Below are positions 17,974 through 26,715 of a DNA stretch of 64,000 bases, one piece after another. How positions within the stretch are numbered: the stretch's first letter is position 1; each line of letters starts with the position of its first letter. Source of the DNA: Sphingomonas taxi (GTDB taxonomy: Bacteria > Pseudomonadota > Alphaproteobacteria > Sphingomonadales > Sphingomonadaceae). The translations under genes were made by a program, and so were the position numbers. Under the pieces are notes generated by a model. It had not been told where the DNA came from. It did not search any database and saw only the letters and a program-made list of their open reading frames with translations. Location: assembly GCA_003240625.1 (NCBI GenBank), contig QFMX01000008.1:1-64000 (forward strand), read 5' to 3'.

Positions 17974-19548
17974 TCATTTCAGTTCGAGCATCACCACCGA
18001 CATCGGCGGCAGCGTCACCGACAAGGTGCCGCCGCTGAGGCTGGCACCGTTGAAGGCCGTCGGTGCGACCGCATTGGGCGCCTCGAAGGTGTTGAGCGCG
18101 GTCATCGTCGGTGCGGTCAGCACCTGCCCGGCGACGGTTTGCGCCGTCACGCCCGGCAGTGCCGCGCTGACGCTGGTCGGCTTGTTCGGATCGAGGTTCG
18201 AGAGCGCGATCCGCACCACGCCGTCCTTGCCGCGTACCGCCGACGCACTGACCGATGGCATCGTCCACTGGTCCTTGTTGTACCAGGGCGACTTGATGTC
18301 GATCGGCAGGACCGTGCCGTCCATGTACGGCTTGTACATCGCGAACACGTGATAGGTCGGCGTCAGCACCATCTTGCTGCCGTCGGTCAGGATCATCGCC
18401 TGCAGCACGTTCACCATCTGCGCGATCGCGGTCATCTTCACGCGGTCGGCATGCTTGGCGAAGATGTTGAGGTTGATCGCCGTGACCAGCGCATCACGGA
18501 GCGTGTTCTGCTGGCGCAGGAAGCCGGGGTTGGTGCCCGGATCGCCGGCATACCACGTGCCCCATTCGTCGACCGCGAGCCACATCGTCTTCTTCGGATC
18601 GACCTTGTCCATGATCGCCGAATGCTTGGTGATCAGCTCGTCCATCCGAAGCGTCTCGGACAGCGTCTCGGCCCAGCCGCGCTCGTCGAACACGGTCGCC
18701 GACGCACGCGGCGGCCAGCCGCCGGGGACGGTGTAGTAATGCAGCGACAGCGCATCGACCTTGCCGACCAGCTCGCGCGCCATCGTCTCGGTCCAGTTAT
18801 AGTCGTCGACGTTGGCGCCGCTCGCGATCTTCATCACGCGCGTGTCCTTGGGCGCCTTGATGAAGGTGGCGTAGCGCCGCGTCACGTCGGCGGCATATTC
18901 CGCGCGCATGTTGCCGCCACAGCCCCACAGCTCGTTGCCGACGCCGAAATACGGGACGGCCCACGGCGCCTTGTGGCCGTTCTTGGCGCGTTCGTCGGCG
19001 AGCGTTCCCGAGGGCGACGTCATGTATTCGACCCATTCCGCCATTTCCTGCGGCGTGCCGTTGCCGACATTGCCGGCGATATAGGCTTCGGCCCCGAGCT
19101 GTCCGGCGAGGTCCATGAACTCGTGCGTGCCGACCGTGTTGGGCTCGGTCACGCCGCCCCAATGCGTGTTGATCTTGACCGGGCGCTTGGCCTTGGGACC
19201 GATCCCCTCGCGCCAGTGATATTCGTCGGCGAAGCAGCCGCCCGGCCAACGCACGACCGGCACGCCGATCCCGCGCAACGCGGTCACGACGTCGGTGCGG
19301 AACCCGCGGACGTTGGGGATCTTCGACTTTTCGCCGACCCACAGCCCGCCATAGATGCCGGTGCCGAGGTGTTCCGCGAACTGCGTGAAGATGCGGCGAT
19401 CATAGGTCGGGCCGGGCGTGTCGGCGTGGACCGTCACGGTTGCCCCAGCCGAAGTGGGCGCGGTGGCGGGCGCCTCGGTCTGTGCAGTACCGATGCCGGC
19501 GGTCGACAGCAGGAGTGCGGCGGCGAGGCCCTTCAGCGTGCGGGTCAT
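17974..19548 (-). CDS. GH51 alpha-L-arabinofuranosidase
   Basis: The protein has about 524 residues. The ATG at 19548 has GAGG upstream, lies 7 bases after the preceding stop, and opens a signal peptide (MTRTLKGLAAALLLSTAGIG). GH51 landmarks: VRWPGGCFADEYHWREGIGP near residue 95, YFGVGNELWGCGG with the acid/base glutamate, and WLAVDEWGTWY with the nucleophile glutamate. The C-terminal all-beta domain ends in VVMLELK. Many GH51 enzymes are cytoplasmic; this one has a clear export signal. It releases L-arabinofuranose from arabinan oligosaccharides. Confidence 0.93.
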   Translation of the reverse strand: MTRTLKGLAAALLLSTAGIGTAQTEAPATAPTSAGATVTVHADTPGPTYDRRIFTQFAEHLGTGIYGGLWVGEKSKIPNVRGFRTDVVTALRGIGVPVVRWPGGCFADEYHWREGIGPKAKRPVKINTHWGGVTEPNTVGTHEFMDLAGQLGAEAYIAGNVGNGTPQEMAEWVEYMTSPSGTLADERAKNGHKAPWAVPYFGVGNELWGCGGNMRAEYAADVTRRYATFIKAPKDTRVMKIASGANVDDYNWTETMARELVGKVDALSLHYYTVPGGWPPRASATVFDERGWAETLSETLRMDELITKHSAIMDKVDPKKTMWLAVDEWGTWYAGDPGTNPGFLRQQNTLRDALVTAINLNIFAKHADRVKMTAIAQMVNVLQAMILTDGSKMVLTPTYHVFAMYKPYMDGTVLPIDIKSPWYNKDQWTMPSVSASAVRGKDGVVRIALSNLDPNKPTSVSAALPGVTAQTVAGQVLTAPTMTALNTFEAPNAVAPTAFNGASLSGGTLSVTLPPMSVVMLELK

Positions 19549-19555
19549 TTTTGCC

Positions 19556-20482
19556 TCAATCATCGAAAGCCTCCACGGTTTTGCGGGTGCCGCGCAGGAA
19601 TGCGTCGGCGACGAGTGTGAACGGGGTCGTGTCGACTTCGCTTTGGCCACCGCGGATCAGCGCGGCGAAGCGGGTGTAGAGGCCGGGATATTCCTCGTCG
19701 TCATTGTGCACCGTGCCGCTCGGCAGGGTGAGCACCGCGCCGCCCTTGGCGAGGCTGAGCGTACCGGCATCGGTCTCGACGGTGATGTCCCAGCTTTGCG
19801 GGCCGGTCTGGCGCCAGTCGAGGTCCATCGTGATCGGCGTGCCAGCGGCGCTGCGGAAGGTCAGGTCTGCAGCAATGGGCGCGGCGCGGTTGGCGGGCGT
19901 CGACAGCGTCGCGGCGGTCAGGAAGAACGGCTGCGGCAGGATCTCGGTCGCGATCGACAGCGCGTTGATCCCCGGATCGAACACGCCGAGCCCGCCCGGC
20001 TCCCAGATCCACGCCTGCCCCGGATGCCAGACGCGGACGTCCTCGCGCCAGACGATCGACACGCGCTGGATCTGCCGGTCGGCGAGCCACGCCTTGGCCG
20101 GCGCGACCCCCGCCGCGAACCGCGAATGCCAGCCGGCGAACAGCGTCGTTCCCGTTTCGGCAGCCTGGGCTTCGAGCGCATCGACCTCGGCGAGCGTCGC
20201 GCCGGGTGGCTTTTCGAGGAAGACGTGCACGCGCTCGGCGAGCGCCATCGACGCCAGCTCGTAGCGAACCTGCGGCGGGGTGCAGAGCGCGATCGCGTCG
20301 ATCGCCGGACCGTCGGCGAGCAGCGACTCCAGCGACTTGAAGTTGGCGACACCTTCGACGCCCGGATCGCGCGGGCTGACGCTGGCGACGAACGCGAAGT
20401 CGGCGTTGCCGGCGATCGAGGGCAGATGCTGGTCGCGCGCGATCTTGCCCATCCCGACGACCGCGATTCTGATAGCGGCCAT
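19556..20482 (-). CDS. Gfo/Idh/MocA-family L-arabinose (D-galactose) 1-dehydrogenase
   Basis: The 308-residue protein has an N-terminal Rossmann fold (IRIAVVGMGKIARDQHLPSI), EKPPG in the position of the family's EKP catalytic lysine motif (FLEKPPGATLAEVDALEAQ), and the C-terminal sheet domain with WIWEPGGLGVFDPGINAL. Length and motifs match the Azospirillum-type L-arabinose 1-dehydrogenase and Pseudomonas galactose dehydrogenase. It oxidises L-arabinose to L-arabinono-lactone with NAD(P)+, the first step of the non-phosphorylating pathway completed by its neighbours. It starts 2 bases after the AraD1 gene stop. Confidence 0.88.
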   Translation of the reverse strand: MAAIRIAVVGMGKIARDQHLPSIAGNADFAFVASVSPRDPGVEGVANFKSLESLLADGPAIDAIALCTPPQVRYELASMALAERVHVFLEKPPGATLAEVDALEAQAAETGTTLFAGWHSRFAAGVAPAKAWLADRQIQRVSIVWREDVRVWHPGQAWIWEPGGLGVFDPGINALSIATEILPQPFFLTAATLSTPANRAAPIAADLTFRSAAGTPITMDLDWRQTGPQSWDITVETDAGTLSLAKGGAVLTLPSGTVHNDDEEYPGLYTRFAALIRGGQSEVDTTPFTLVADAFLRGTRKTVEAFDD

Positions 20483-20484
20483 GC

Positions 20485-21477
20485 TCAGAGCGCCTTCACG
20501 ACGACGGGCTGCGGTGCGGCCTTGGTCAGCGTGTTGCGCAAGGGCAGCGTGAACGGTGCGGCCTCGATCTCGAACACGTCGCCTTCGCGCGTCGTCACGC
20601 CATCGGCGAACGACAGCGTCGCGGTGCCGAAGAAGTGGACGTGCACGTCGCCCGGACGGCGGAACAGATCATATTTGAAATGATGCGCCTCGAGGTTGGC
20701 GATGCTGTGCGACATGTTCGCCTCGCCCGACAGGAACGGCTTTTCCCACAGCAACGCGCCATCGCGGTGGATGCGGCTCGCCCCCTCGATATGTTCGGGC
20801 GGCGTGCCGACCAGCAGTTCGGGCCCGAGCGACGCCTGGCGCAGCTTCGAATGCGCGAGCCACAGGTAATTGTGGCGCTCGGTGACGTGGTCGCTGAACT
20901 CGTTGGCGAGGCAGAGGCCCAGGCGGAACGGCGTGCCGTCGGGACCGATCAGGTAAATCCCGGCAAGCTCGGGCTCCTCGCCGCCATCCTCGGCGAAGTC
21001 GGGCATCGTCAGCGCAGCGCCGGGTGCGACGAGACCCGAGCCATCGCCCTTGTAGAACCATTCGGGCTGCTGGCCGCGCGTTCCCGCGGCGGGCTTGCCA
21101 CCCTCGACGCCCTCAAGGAACATCCGCATCGAATCGGTCTGCTTCTCGGCATCCGCGGCGGCGCGGTGCATCTTGTCGCGACCCTCGGCCGAGCCGAGAT
21201 GCGTCAGGCCGGTCCCGGTCATGATCAGGTGCGCGGGATCGACGTGATCGATCGGCGAGGTCAGGCGACCGGCGGCGAGTTCGGCAGCGATATCGACGCT
21301 GGCGCCCGTTCCGCAGGCCGAAACCGCCCCGGCGAGATCGGTGCCGGCTGCGATCGCGCGTTCGGCCAGCGCGCGGACGCTGTCTACGCCGGTAACGAAC
21401 GCCGCCCCCTCCTTAGTAGCCGCGATCACCGATCGCGTGCCGTCGACGCCAACATGCTGCAACAGGCGCAAAGTCAT
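20485..21477 (-). CDS. AraD1/GguC-family L-2-keto-3-deoxyarabonate dehydratase
   Basis: The 330-residue protein belongs to the fumarylacetoacetate-hydrolase superfamily, AraD1/GguC branch. TGTGLTHLGSAEGRDKMH near residue 87 and the acidic metal-binding cluster in the C-terminal domain (LCLANEFSDHVTERHNYLWL) are typical. It converts L-2-keto-3-deoxyarabonate to alpha-ketoglutarate semialdehyde. It sits between the semialdehyde dehydrogenase (55 bases upstream) and L-arabinose dehydrogenase (2 bases downstream), so the operon order follows the pathway. Confidence 0.88.
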   Translation of the reverse strand: MTLRLLQHVGVDGTRSVIAATKEGAAFVTGVDSVRALAERAIAAGTDLAGAVSACGTGASVDIAAELAAGRLTSPIDHVDPAHLIMTGTGLTHLGSAEGRDKMHRAAADAEKQTDSMRMFLEGVEGGKPAAGTRGQQPEWFYKGDGSGLVAPGAALTMPDFAEDGGEEPELAGIYLIGPDGTPFRLGLCLANEFSDHVTERHNYLWLAHSKLRQASLGPELLVGTPPEHIEGASRIHRDGALLWEKPFLSGEANMSHSIANLEAHHFKYDLFRRPGDVHVHFFGTATLSFADGVTTREGDVFEIEAAPFTLPLRNTLTKAAPQPVVVKAL

Positions 21478-21532
21478 CAGTCTCTCTCCTAGTCGGGACG
21501 CCGTTGTTACGGTTCGCCCCCCGATATCTCGA

Positions 21533-23083
21533 TTAGTTGGCAGGAACGCCGTCGATCAGCCGCGGCGCGGTCGTGCCGTCACGCAGCACCTCCGGCAGCA
21601 GTTCGGGCAGCAGATTCTGGTACGACACCGGCCGCAGGAACCGGTCGATCGCGAGGCTGCCGACCGAGGTCGTGCGGCCGTCCGAGGTCGCCGGGAACGG
21701 ACCGCCATGCACCATCGCATGCGCGACCTCCACACCGGTAGGCCAGCCGTTCGCGAGAATGCGTCCAGCCTTGCGCTCGAGCAGCGGGATCAGCCGCGAC
21801 GCCATGTCGGCATCACCCGCGTCCATCTGGATCGTCGCGGTCAGCTGGCCCTCGGCGGCGCGCAGCACGGCATGAAGCTCGTCCTCGCTCGTGCAGCGTA
21901 CCAGCAGCGACGACGCACCGAACACTTCATGGCCGAGTGCCTTGTCGCTCAGGAACTGCGCGGCGGTCGTCTCGAAGAACGCCGCCTGCCCCTGCGCGAC
22001 GCCTTCGCCGACCTTGCCGCGCGAAATCTCCTTCACCGCCGCATGGCTCGCAAGCGCGGCGATGCCCTGCTCGTACGCGGCATGGATACCGCCGGTGAGC
22101 ATCGTCGCAGCGGGCGCCTCGGGCAGCGCGGTGGCCGCGGCGGACACGAACGCGTCGAGCCCCTCGCCTTCGACTGCGAGCACGAGGCCGGGGTTGGTGC
22201 AGAACTGCCCCGCACCCATCGTCAGCGACCCGACGAACGCCGTTCCCAACGCCGCGCCGCGAGCCTTCAGCGCTTCGGGCAGCAGCACGACCGGGTTGAT
22301 GCTCGACATCTCGGCATAGACCGGAATGGGGACCTCACGGGCCTGCGCCAGCTTGACGAGCGCCAGGCCGCCGGCACGCGAACCGGTGAAGCCGACCGCG
22401 GCGATGCGCGGATCCTGTACCAGCGCGCTGCCGAGATCGTTGCCGGGACCGACCAGATGCGAGAACACGCCCTTCGGCAAACCACAGGCGGCAACCGCGG
22501 CATCGATCGCGCCGGCGACCATCGCGCCGGTCGCGGGATGCGCCGGGTGCCCCTTGACGACGACCGGGCAACCGGCAGCCAGCGCCGACGCGGTGTCGCC
22601 ACCGGCGGTCGAGAAGGCGAGCGGGAAATTGCTCGCGCCGAACACCGCGACCGGGCCGAGCGGGATCATCCGCAGCCGCAGATCGGGACGCGGCAGCGGT
22701 GCGCGATCGGGGAGCGCGGGGTCGATCCGCAGCCCCATCCAGCCGCCGCGACGGACGACGCCCGCGAACAGCTTCAGCTGGCCGACGGTACGACCGCGCT
22801 CGCCTTCCAGTCGTGCCCGCGGCAGGCCGCTTTCGCGCATCGCGGTAACGATCAGGTCGTCACCGAGCGCGACGATCTCGTCGCCGATCCGCTCGAGGAA
22901 ATCGGCCCGCGCGTCGTTGCCGGTCGCGCGATACGCATCGAAGGCGGCGTCGGCGGCGGCGCAGGCGGCCTCGACGTCGGCTGGACCATGGACCGCGATC
23001 GGATTACCCACCGCAAGACCGGTGGCGGCATCGATGGATCGAAACGCCGAACGCTCGGTCTGGCTCGTGCTTGTGTCTGACAT
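21533..23083 (-). CDS. Alpha-ketoglutarate semialdehyde dehydrogenase (NADP+-type aldehyde dehydrogenase)
   Basis: The 516-residue aldehyde dehydrogenase carries VFGASNFPLAFSTAGGD (cofactor fold), GFTGSRAGG, PVYAEMSSINPVVLLPE with the general-base glutamate, and GAGQFCTNPGLVL with the catalytic cysteine. This type (KGSADH III-like) oxidises 2,5-dioxopentanoate to 2-oxoglutarate, the last step of L-arabinose oxidation. The ATG at 23083 has GGGAG 8 bases upstream; a GTG three codons earlier is less well placed. It is the first gene of the minus-strand arabinan operon and is divergent from gntR. Confidence 0.92.
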   Translation of the reverse strand: MSDTSTSQTERSAFRSIDAATGLAVGNPIAVHGPADVEAACAAADAAFDAYRATGNDARADFLERIGDEIVALGDDLIVTAMRESGLPRARLEGERGRTVGQLKLFAGVVRRGGWMGLRIDPALPDRAPLPRPDLRLRMIPLGPVAVFGASNFPLAFSTAGGDTASALAAGCPVVVKGHPAHPATGAMVAGAIDAAVAACGLPKGVFSHLVGPGNDLGSALVQDPRIAAVGFTGSRAGGLALVKLAQAREVPIPVYAEMSSINPVVLLPEALKARGAALGTAFVGSLTMGAGQFCTNPGLVLAVEGEGLDAFVSAAATALPEAPAATMLTGGIHAAYEQGIAALASHAAVKEISRGKVGEGVAQGQAAFFETTAAQFLSDKALGHEVFGASSLLVRCTSEDELHAVLRAAEGQLTATIQMDAGDADMASRLIPLLERKAGRILANGWPTGVEVAHAMVHGGPFPATSDGRTTSVGSLAIDRFLRPVSYQNLLPELLPEVLRDGTTAPRLIDGVPAN

Positions 23084-23098
23084 AGTATCCACTCCCTA

Positions 23099-23109
23099 TA
23101 CTCCGACAT
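23099..23109. promoter_or_regulatory. Putative GntR operator in the dehydrogenase/gntR divergent region
   Basis: TACTCCGACAT lies within TATACTCCGACATATA, 15 bases upstream of the dehydrogenase start and about 80 before gntR. A near-identical core occurs before the TonB receptor and a related palindrome before the transporter. The operator role is inferred. Confidence 0.35.
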
Positions 23110-23191
23110 ATAAGCGGCGCCGGGCTTTGGCAATCTTTGTCGTTCCTTGATCGCGCAGGGACTGTTACGCCGTGTCCAGGGAGCAAGCGTT

Positions 23192-23989
23192 ATGACGGAC
23201 ACCGATCATATTCGGGATCATATTGGGGATCATATCGAGGATCCCGTGGAGGTTGGCAGTGGAGACGAAACGCCGGTCGCTCGCGTTCCGCGCGGCACGG
23301 GTCGTCGTCTTCATGGTGCGGTCGCGCACAAGCTCGGTACCGCGATATTGTCGGGGGAGTATGCGCCCGGCGACACGCTGTCCGGCGAGGTCGAGTTCTC
23401 GAAAACGCTCGACGTGTCGCGCAGCGCCTACCGCGAGGCGGTTCAGGTCCTGACCGCCAAGGGACTGGTCGAGAGTCGACCGAAAATCGGTACGCGCGTC
23501 CTGCCGCGCAGCCGGTGGAACCTGCTCGATCCCGACGTGCTCGCTTGGGCGTTTGCGGGCGAGCCCGACATCACCTTCGTTCGCGGGCTGTTCGAATTGC
23601 GCGCGATCGTCGAGCCGGCGGCGGCGGCGCTTGCCGCGGAACGCCGCGAACGAACCGACCTGAAGATCATGAAGGATGCGCTGGCGGCAATGCGGCGGCA
23701 TACGCTGGCCACCGAAGCGGGCCGCGCCGCGGATCGCGAGTTTCACGACGCGGTGCTGACCGCGACGGGCAACGATGCGCTGATCGTGCTGAGTGCGAGC
23801 ATCGGTGCGGCGGTCAACTGGACGACGCAGTTCAAGCAGCGCGCCCGTGCCCTGCCCCGCAATCCGATTCCCGATCACATGCTGGTCTATGACGCGATCG
23901 CCGCGGGCGATGCGAACGGCGCCAGCGCGGCGATGCGGACGCTGGTCGATCTGGCGCTGGAGGATACGAAACTGGCGATGGCGCGCTGA
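23192..23989 (+). CDS. GntR-family (FadR/FCD subfamily) regulator of the arabinan/arabinose locus
   Basis: The 265-residue protein uses the ATG at 23192, preceded by GGGAG. Residues about 40-100 form the winged helix (HGAVAHKLGTAILSGEYAPG, then LSGEVEFSKTLDVSRSAYRE). The rest is an all-helical FCD sensor with metal ligands expected in DREFHDAVLTATGN and in the AGDANGASAAMRT helix. It is divergent from the catabolic operon and probably represses it until an arabinose-derived acid binds. Its first residues contain DHIRDHIGDHIED, encoded by a 12-bp tandem repeat at 23204-23239, which is unusual. Confidence 0.88.
   Translation: MTDTDHIRDHIGDHIEDPVEVGSGDETPVARVPRGTGRRLHGAVAHKLGTAILSGEYAPGDTLSGEVEFSKTLDVSRSAYREAVQVLTAKGLVESRPKIGTRVLPRSRWNLLDPDVLAWAFAGEPDITFVRGLFELRAIVEPAAAALAAERRERTDLKIMKDALAAMRRHTLATEAGRAADREFHDAVLTATGNDALIVLSASIGAAVNWTTQFKQRARALPRNPIPDHMLVYDAIAAGDANGASAAMRTLVDLALEDTKLAMAR
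23204..23239 (+). repeat. Three 12-bp tandem repeats inside the gntR 5' coding region
   Basis: GATCATATTCGG, GATCATATTGGG and GATCATATCGAG follow one another directly, then GATCC. Each unit keeps the reading frame and encodes DHI plus one variable residue. Confidence 0.85.
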
Positions 23990-24069
23990 TCGCACGCCAC
24001 CGCCGTTTCGTCGCTGCCCGCTAAATCGGCGCCCGCTAAATCGGCGCCCCGGTCAAGGGGCGCCGCACT

Positions 24070-25398
24070 TCAGGAAACGGCGACCGGATCGGGCAGCGCG
24101 TCGGTCACTCGCGAGCCCCAAACCGCGTAGAACAGGATGTAGAGTTCGCACGCCGCGGTCAGCAGGAACGAGATCTGCAGCCCGTAGGTGTCGGCGAGCC
24201 AACCCTGGACGATCACCAGCGCGCCGCCGGCGATCGCCATGATCAGCAGACCCGAGCCCTCCTCGGTCAGCGGCCCGAGGCCGCGGATGCCGAGCGTGAA
24301 GATCGTCGGGAACATGATCGAGTGGAACAGCCCGACCGAGATCAGCGCCCACATCGCGACATGGCCGGTGGTGAAGGTCGCGATCAACATGACGACGAAT
24401 GCGCCGATGCTCGCCACCGCCAGCACGCGCTCGGCGGGGATCGTCCGCATCACGACGCTGCCGACCAGCCGGCCGACCATCATCCCGCCCCACAGGATGA
24501 ACAGGTAATGCGAGGCCTGTTCGTGCGTCAGATTACCGATCTGCGGCTGGCTGACGAAGTTGATGAACAGATTGGCGACGCCGATCTCAGCTATCAGATA
24601 AATGAAGATCGCCGGGATGCCGAGCACCAGGTTGCGGTGCGACCAGAGCGACAGGCCCTTGCGGTCCGCCTTGGCCGAGCGCTGCGTCGCTGCGCCCATC
24701 GCCGGCAGCGGGAAGCGCGCGATGACGATCGCGAGCACCACCAGCACGCCCGCGACGATCAGATACGGCAGCACCACCGACTGTGCGTCGGCAAGCCGCT
24801 CGGCTGGGGTCAGCACAGCGGTCGACCCGGCGACGGCGGTGCCCGAGGTCGAGCGGCCGAGGATCAGATAGCCGCCGAACAACGGCGCGAGCGTCGCACC
24901 GGCCGAGTTGAACGCCTGGACCAGGTTCAATCGCGACGACGCGGTCTCGGGCGGACCGACGACGGCGACGTACGGATTGGCCGCGACCTGGAGCAGCGTG
25001 ATGCCGCTCGCGATCACGAACAGCGCGAACAACGTGACGCCGTAGCTCGGCAGGCGCGCGGCGGGCACCATCATCAGCGCACCGACCGCCATCAGGCCGA
25101 GGCCGAACACCATCGCGCGCTGATAGCCGACCCGCTCGATCAGCTTGGCGGACGGGATCGACGCGAAGAAATAGGCGATGAACCAGACGCTCTCGATCAG
25201 CGTGGTCTGCGTGTAACTCAGGTCGAACACGCTGCGCAGGTGCGGCAGCAGCGTGTTGTTGATGACCGTGATGAAGCCCCACATGAAGAACAGGCTGGCG
25301 AGCAGGGTCAGCGCGGAGCGGTAACTGGGACTGCCGCCCGGCGGACCCTGTGTCGCTGCGCCCTCGACGGGTCGTTGCATCTGTATCGGCATCGCCAT
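24070..25398 (-). CDS. FHS-family sugar/H+ symporter (MFS; FucP/GluP-like), probable L-arabinose importer
   Basis: The 442-residue protein has twelve predicted membrane segments. The first (FFMWGFITVINNTLLPHL), plus IESVWFIAYFFASIPSAKLI, LQVAANPYVAVVGP and LNLVQAFNSAGATLAP, are hallmarks of the fucose/glucose/galactose symporter family. It should carry released L-arabinose (or galactose) across the inner membrane. GGAGGG precedes its ATG. It shares a divergent promoter region with the epimerase gene, where a palindrome resembling the gntR site lies. Confidence 0.9.
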   Translation of the reverse strand: MAMPIQMQRPVEGAATQGPPGGSPSYRSALTLLASLFFMWGFITVINNTLLPHLRSVFDLSYTQTTLIESVWFIAYFFASIPSAKLIERVGYQRAMVFGLGLMAVGALMMVPAARLPSYGVTLFALFVIASGITLLQVAANPYVAVVGPPETASSRLNLVQAFNSAGATLAPLFGGYLILGRSTSGTAVAGSTAVLTPAERLADAQSVVLPYLIVAGVLVVLAIVIARFPLPAMGAATQRSAKADRKGLSLWSHRNLVLGIPAIFIYLIAEIGVANLFINFVSQPQIGNLTHEQASHYLFILWGGMMVGRLVGSVVMRTIPAERVLAVASIGAFVVMLIATFTTGHVAMWALISVGLFHSIMFPTIFTLGIRGLGPLTEEGSGLLIMAIAGGALVIVQGWLADTYGLQISFLLTAACELYILFYAVWGSRVTDALPDPVAVS

Positions 25399-25466
25399 AA
25401 TCGCTCACCCTCCGTGCCATGTCTGCGACTGAACGACAGTCTTTTACCGCATGGCTTGCTCAGAAA

Positions 25467-25486
25467 TATATTGTCCGACTATATAG
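25467..25486. promoter_or_regulatory. Putative GntR operator between transporter and epimerase genes
   Basis: ATATTGTCCGACTATAT is a near-perfect palindrome centred on GTCCGAC and shares TCCGAC with the site at 23099-23109. It lies between two divergent genes of the same pathway, about 70-85 bases from each start. The role is inferred. Confidence 0.4.
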
Positions 25487-25535
25487 CCTCACAAGGCGCG
25501 TCAACGGCGTCGAGCGATTAAGGACGGGAACCGAA

Positions 25536-26681
25536 ATGCGCGCAATCGGAAAAACGGGGATCATCATGGCGGCCGTGCTGACGGCGGTATCGACGCAGGC
25601 TGCGTCGGCCGCGTCGGCCAAGCGCGAGTCGTTCGGCAAATTGCCCGACGGCACCGCGATCGAAGCCGTCACGCTGACCGGCACCAATGGTGTGAGCGCG
25701 CGAATCATGACCCTCGGCGCGACGCTCCAGTCGTTGAACGCGCCCGACCGCAACGGCAAGGTGGCGGACATCACGCTCGGCTATGACGATGCCGCGAGCT
25801 ATGCCAGCGCGCCCAATTTCTGGGGCCAGACGATCGGCCGCTATGCCAACCGCATCGCCGGCGGTCGCTTCACGCTCGACGGCAAGGCGTATCAATTGCC
25901 GCTCAACGACAAGACCAACACGCTGCACGGCGGCACGGTCGGGTTCGACAAGCTGGTGTGGAAGATCGTCTCGGTCACCAATGGCGCGCAGGCGAAGGTC
26001 GTGATGACGCTGACCAGCCCGGCGGGCGACCAGGGCTATCCCGGCACGTTGATGGCCAAGGTCACCTACGCGCTCGACGACAAGGGCGCGCTGACGATCG
26101 ATTTCGACGCGACCACCGATGCGCCGACGATCGTCAACATGACCAACCACGCGCTGTTCGATCTGGCCGGCGAAGGCTCCGCGACCGGGATCTACGGCCA
26201 GCGGCTGACGATCCCGGCGCGGCGCTACACCCCGGTGAACGCCACGCTGATCCCGACCGGCGAGATGAAGCCCGTCGCAGGCACGGTGTTCGACTTCACC
26301 AAGGGCCGCGCGCTGTCCGACGGCATTCGCGACGGCCGCGATCCGCAGATCGTGATCGGCCATGGCTGGGATCATAACTTCGTGCTCGACAAGGGCGCGA
26401 CGCCGGAGCCCGGCCTTGCCGCTCGGGTGGAAGATCCGGCGTCTGGCCGCGTGCTCGAAGTGCTGACCACAGAGCCCGGCGTGCAGTTCTATTCGGGCAA
26501 TTTCCTCGACGGATCGCTGATCGGCAAGTCGGGCCATGTCTACCGGATGGGCGACGGCCTGGCGCTCGAACCGCAGAAGTTTCCGGACACGCCCAACCAG
26601 CCCGCGTTCGGCTCGGCGCGCGTCGATCCCGGCAAGCCCTATCACCATCGCATGATCTACCGCGTCTCCGTCGCGCGTTGA
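25536..26681 (+). CDS. galM: Secreted aldose 1-epimerase (mutarotase)
   Basis: The 381-residue protein starts at the ATG at 25536 (GGACGGGA upstream), which opens a signal peptide ending near SAASA. GalM landmarks: GRYANRIAGGRFTLDGKAY, NTLHGG, IVNMTNHALFDLAGEG with a catalytic histidine, GWDHNFVLD and TTEPGVQFYSGNFLDGS with the general-base glutamate. It interconverts sugar anomers, here probably L-arabinose in the periplasm before uptake or oxidation. L-arabonate dehydratase follows 34 bases downstream on the same strand. Confidence 0.92.
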   Translation: MRAIGKTGIIMAAVLTAVSTQAASAASAKRESFGKLPDGTAIEAVTLTGTNGVSARIMTLGATLQSLNAPDRNGKVADITLGYDDAASYASAPNFWGQTIGRYANRIAGGRFTLDGKAYQLPLNDKTNTLHGGTVGFDKLVWKIVSVTNGAQAKVVMTLTSPAGDQGYPGTLMAKVTYALDDKGALTIDFDATTDAPTIVNMTNHALFDLAGEGSATGIYGQRLTIPARRYTPVNATLIPTGEMKPVAGTVFDFTKGRALSDGIRDGRDPQIVIGHGWDHNFVLDKGATPEPGLAARVEDPASGRVLEVLTTEPGVQFYSGNFLDGSLIGKSGHVYRMGDGLALEPQKFPDTPNQPAFGSARVDPGKPYHHRMIYRVSVAR

Positions 26682-26715
26682 TCCTACCGATCCCGATATT
26701 CCAGAAAGCCTCCCG

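Noticed and set aside
23995..24062. Short direct repeat of ATCGGCGCCCGCTAA near the gntR stop
   Set aside because: Two adjacent copies of about 15 bases only, without further structure. Likely local slippage.
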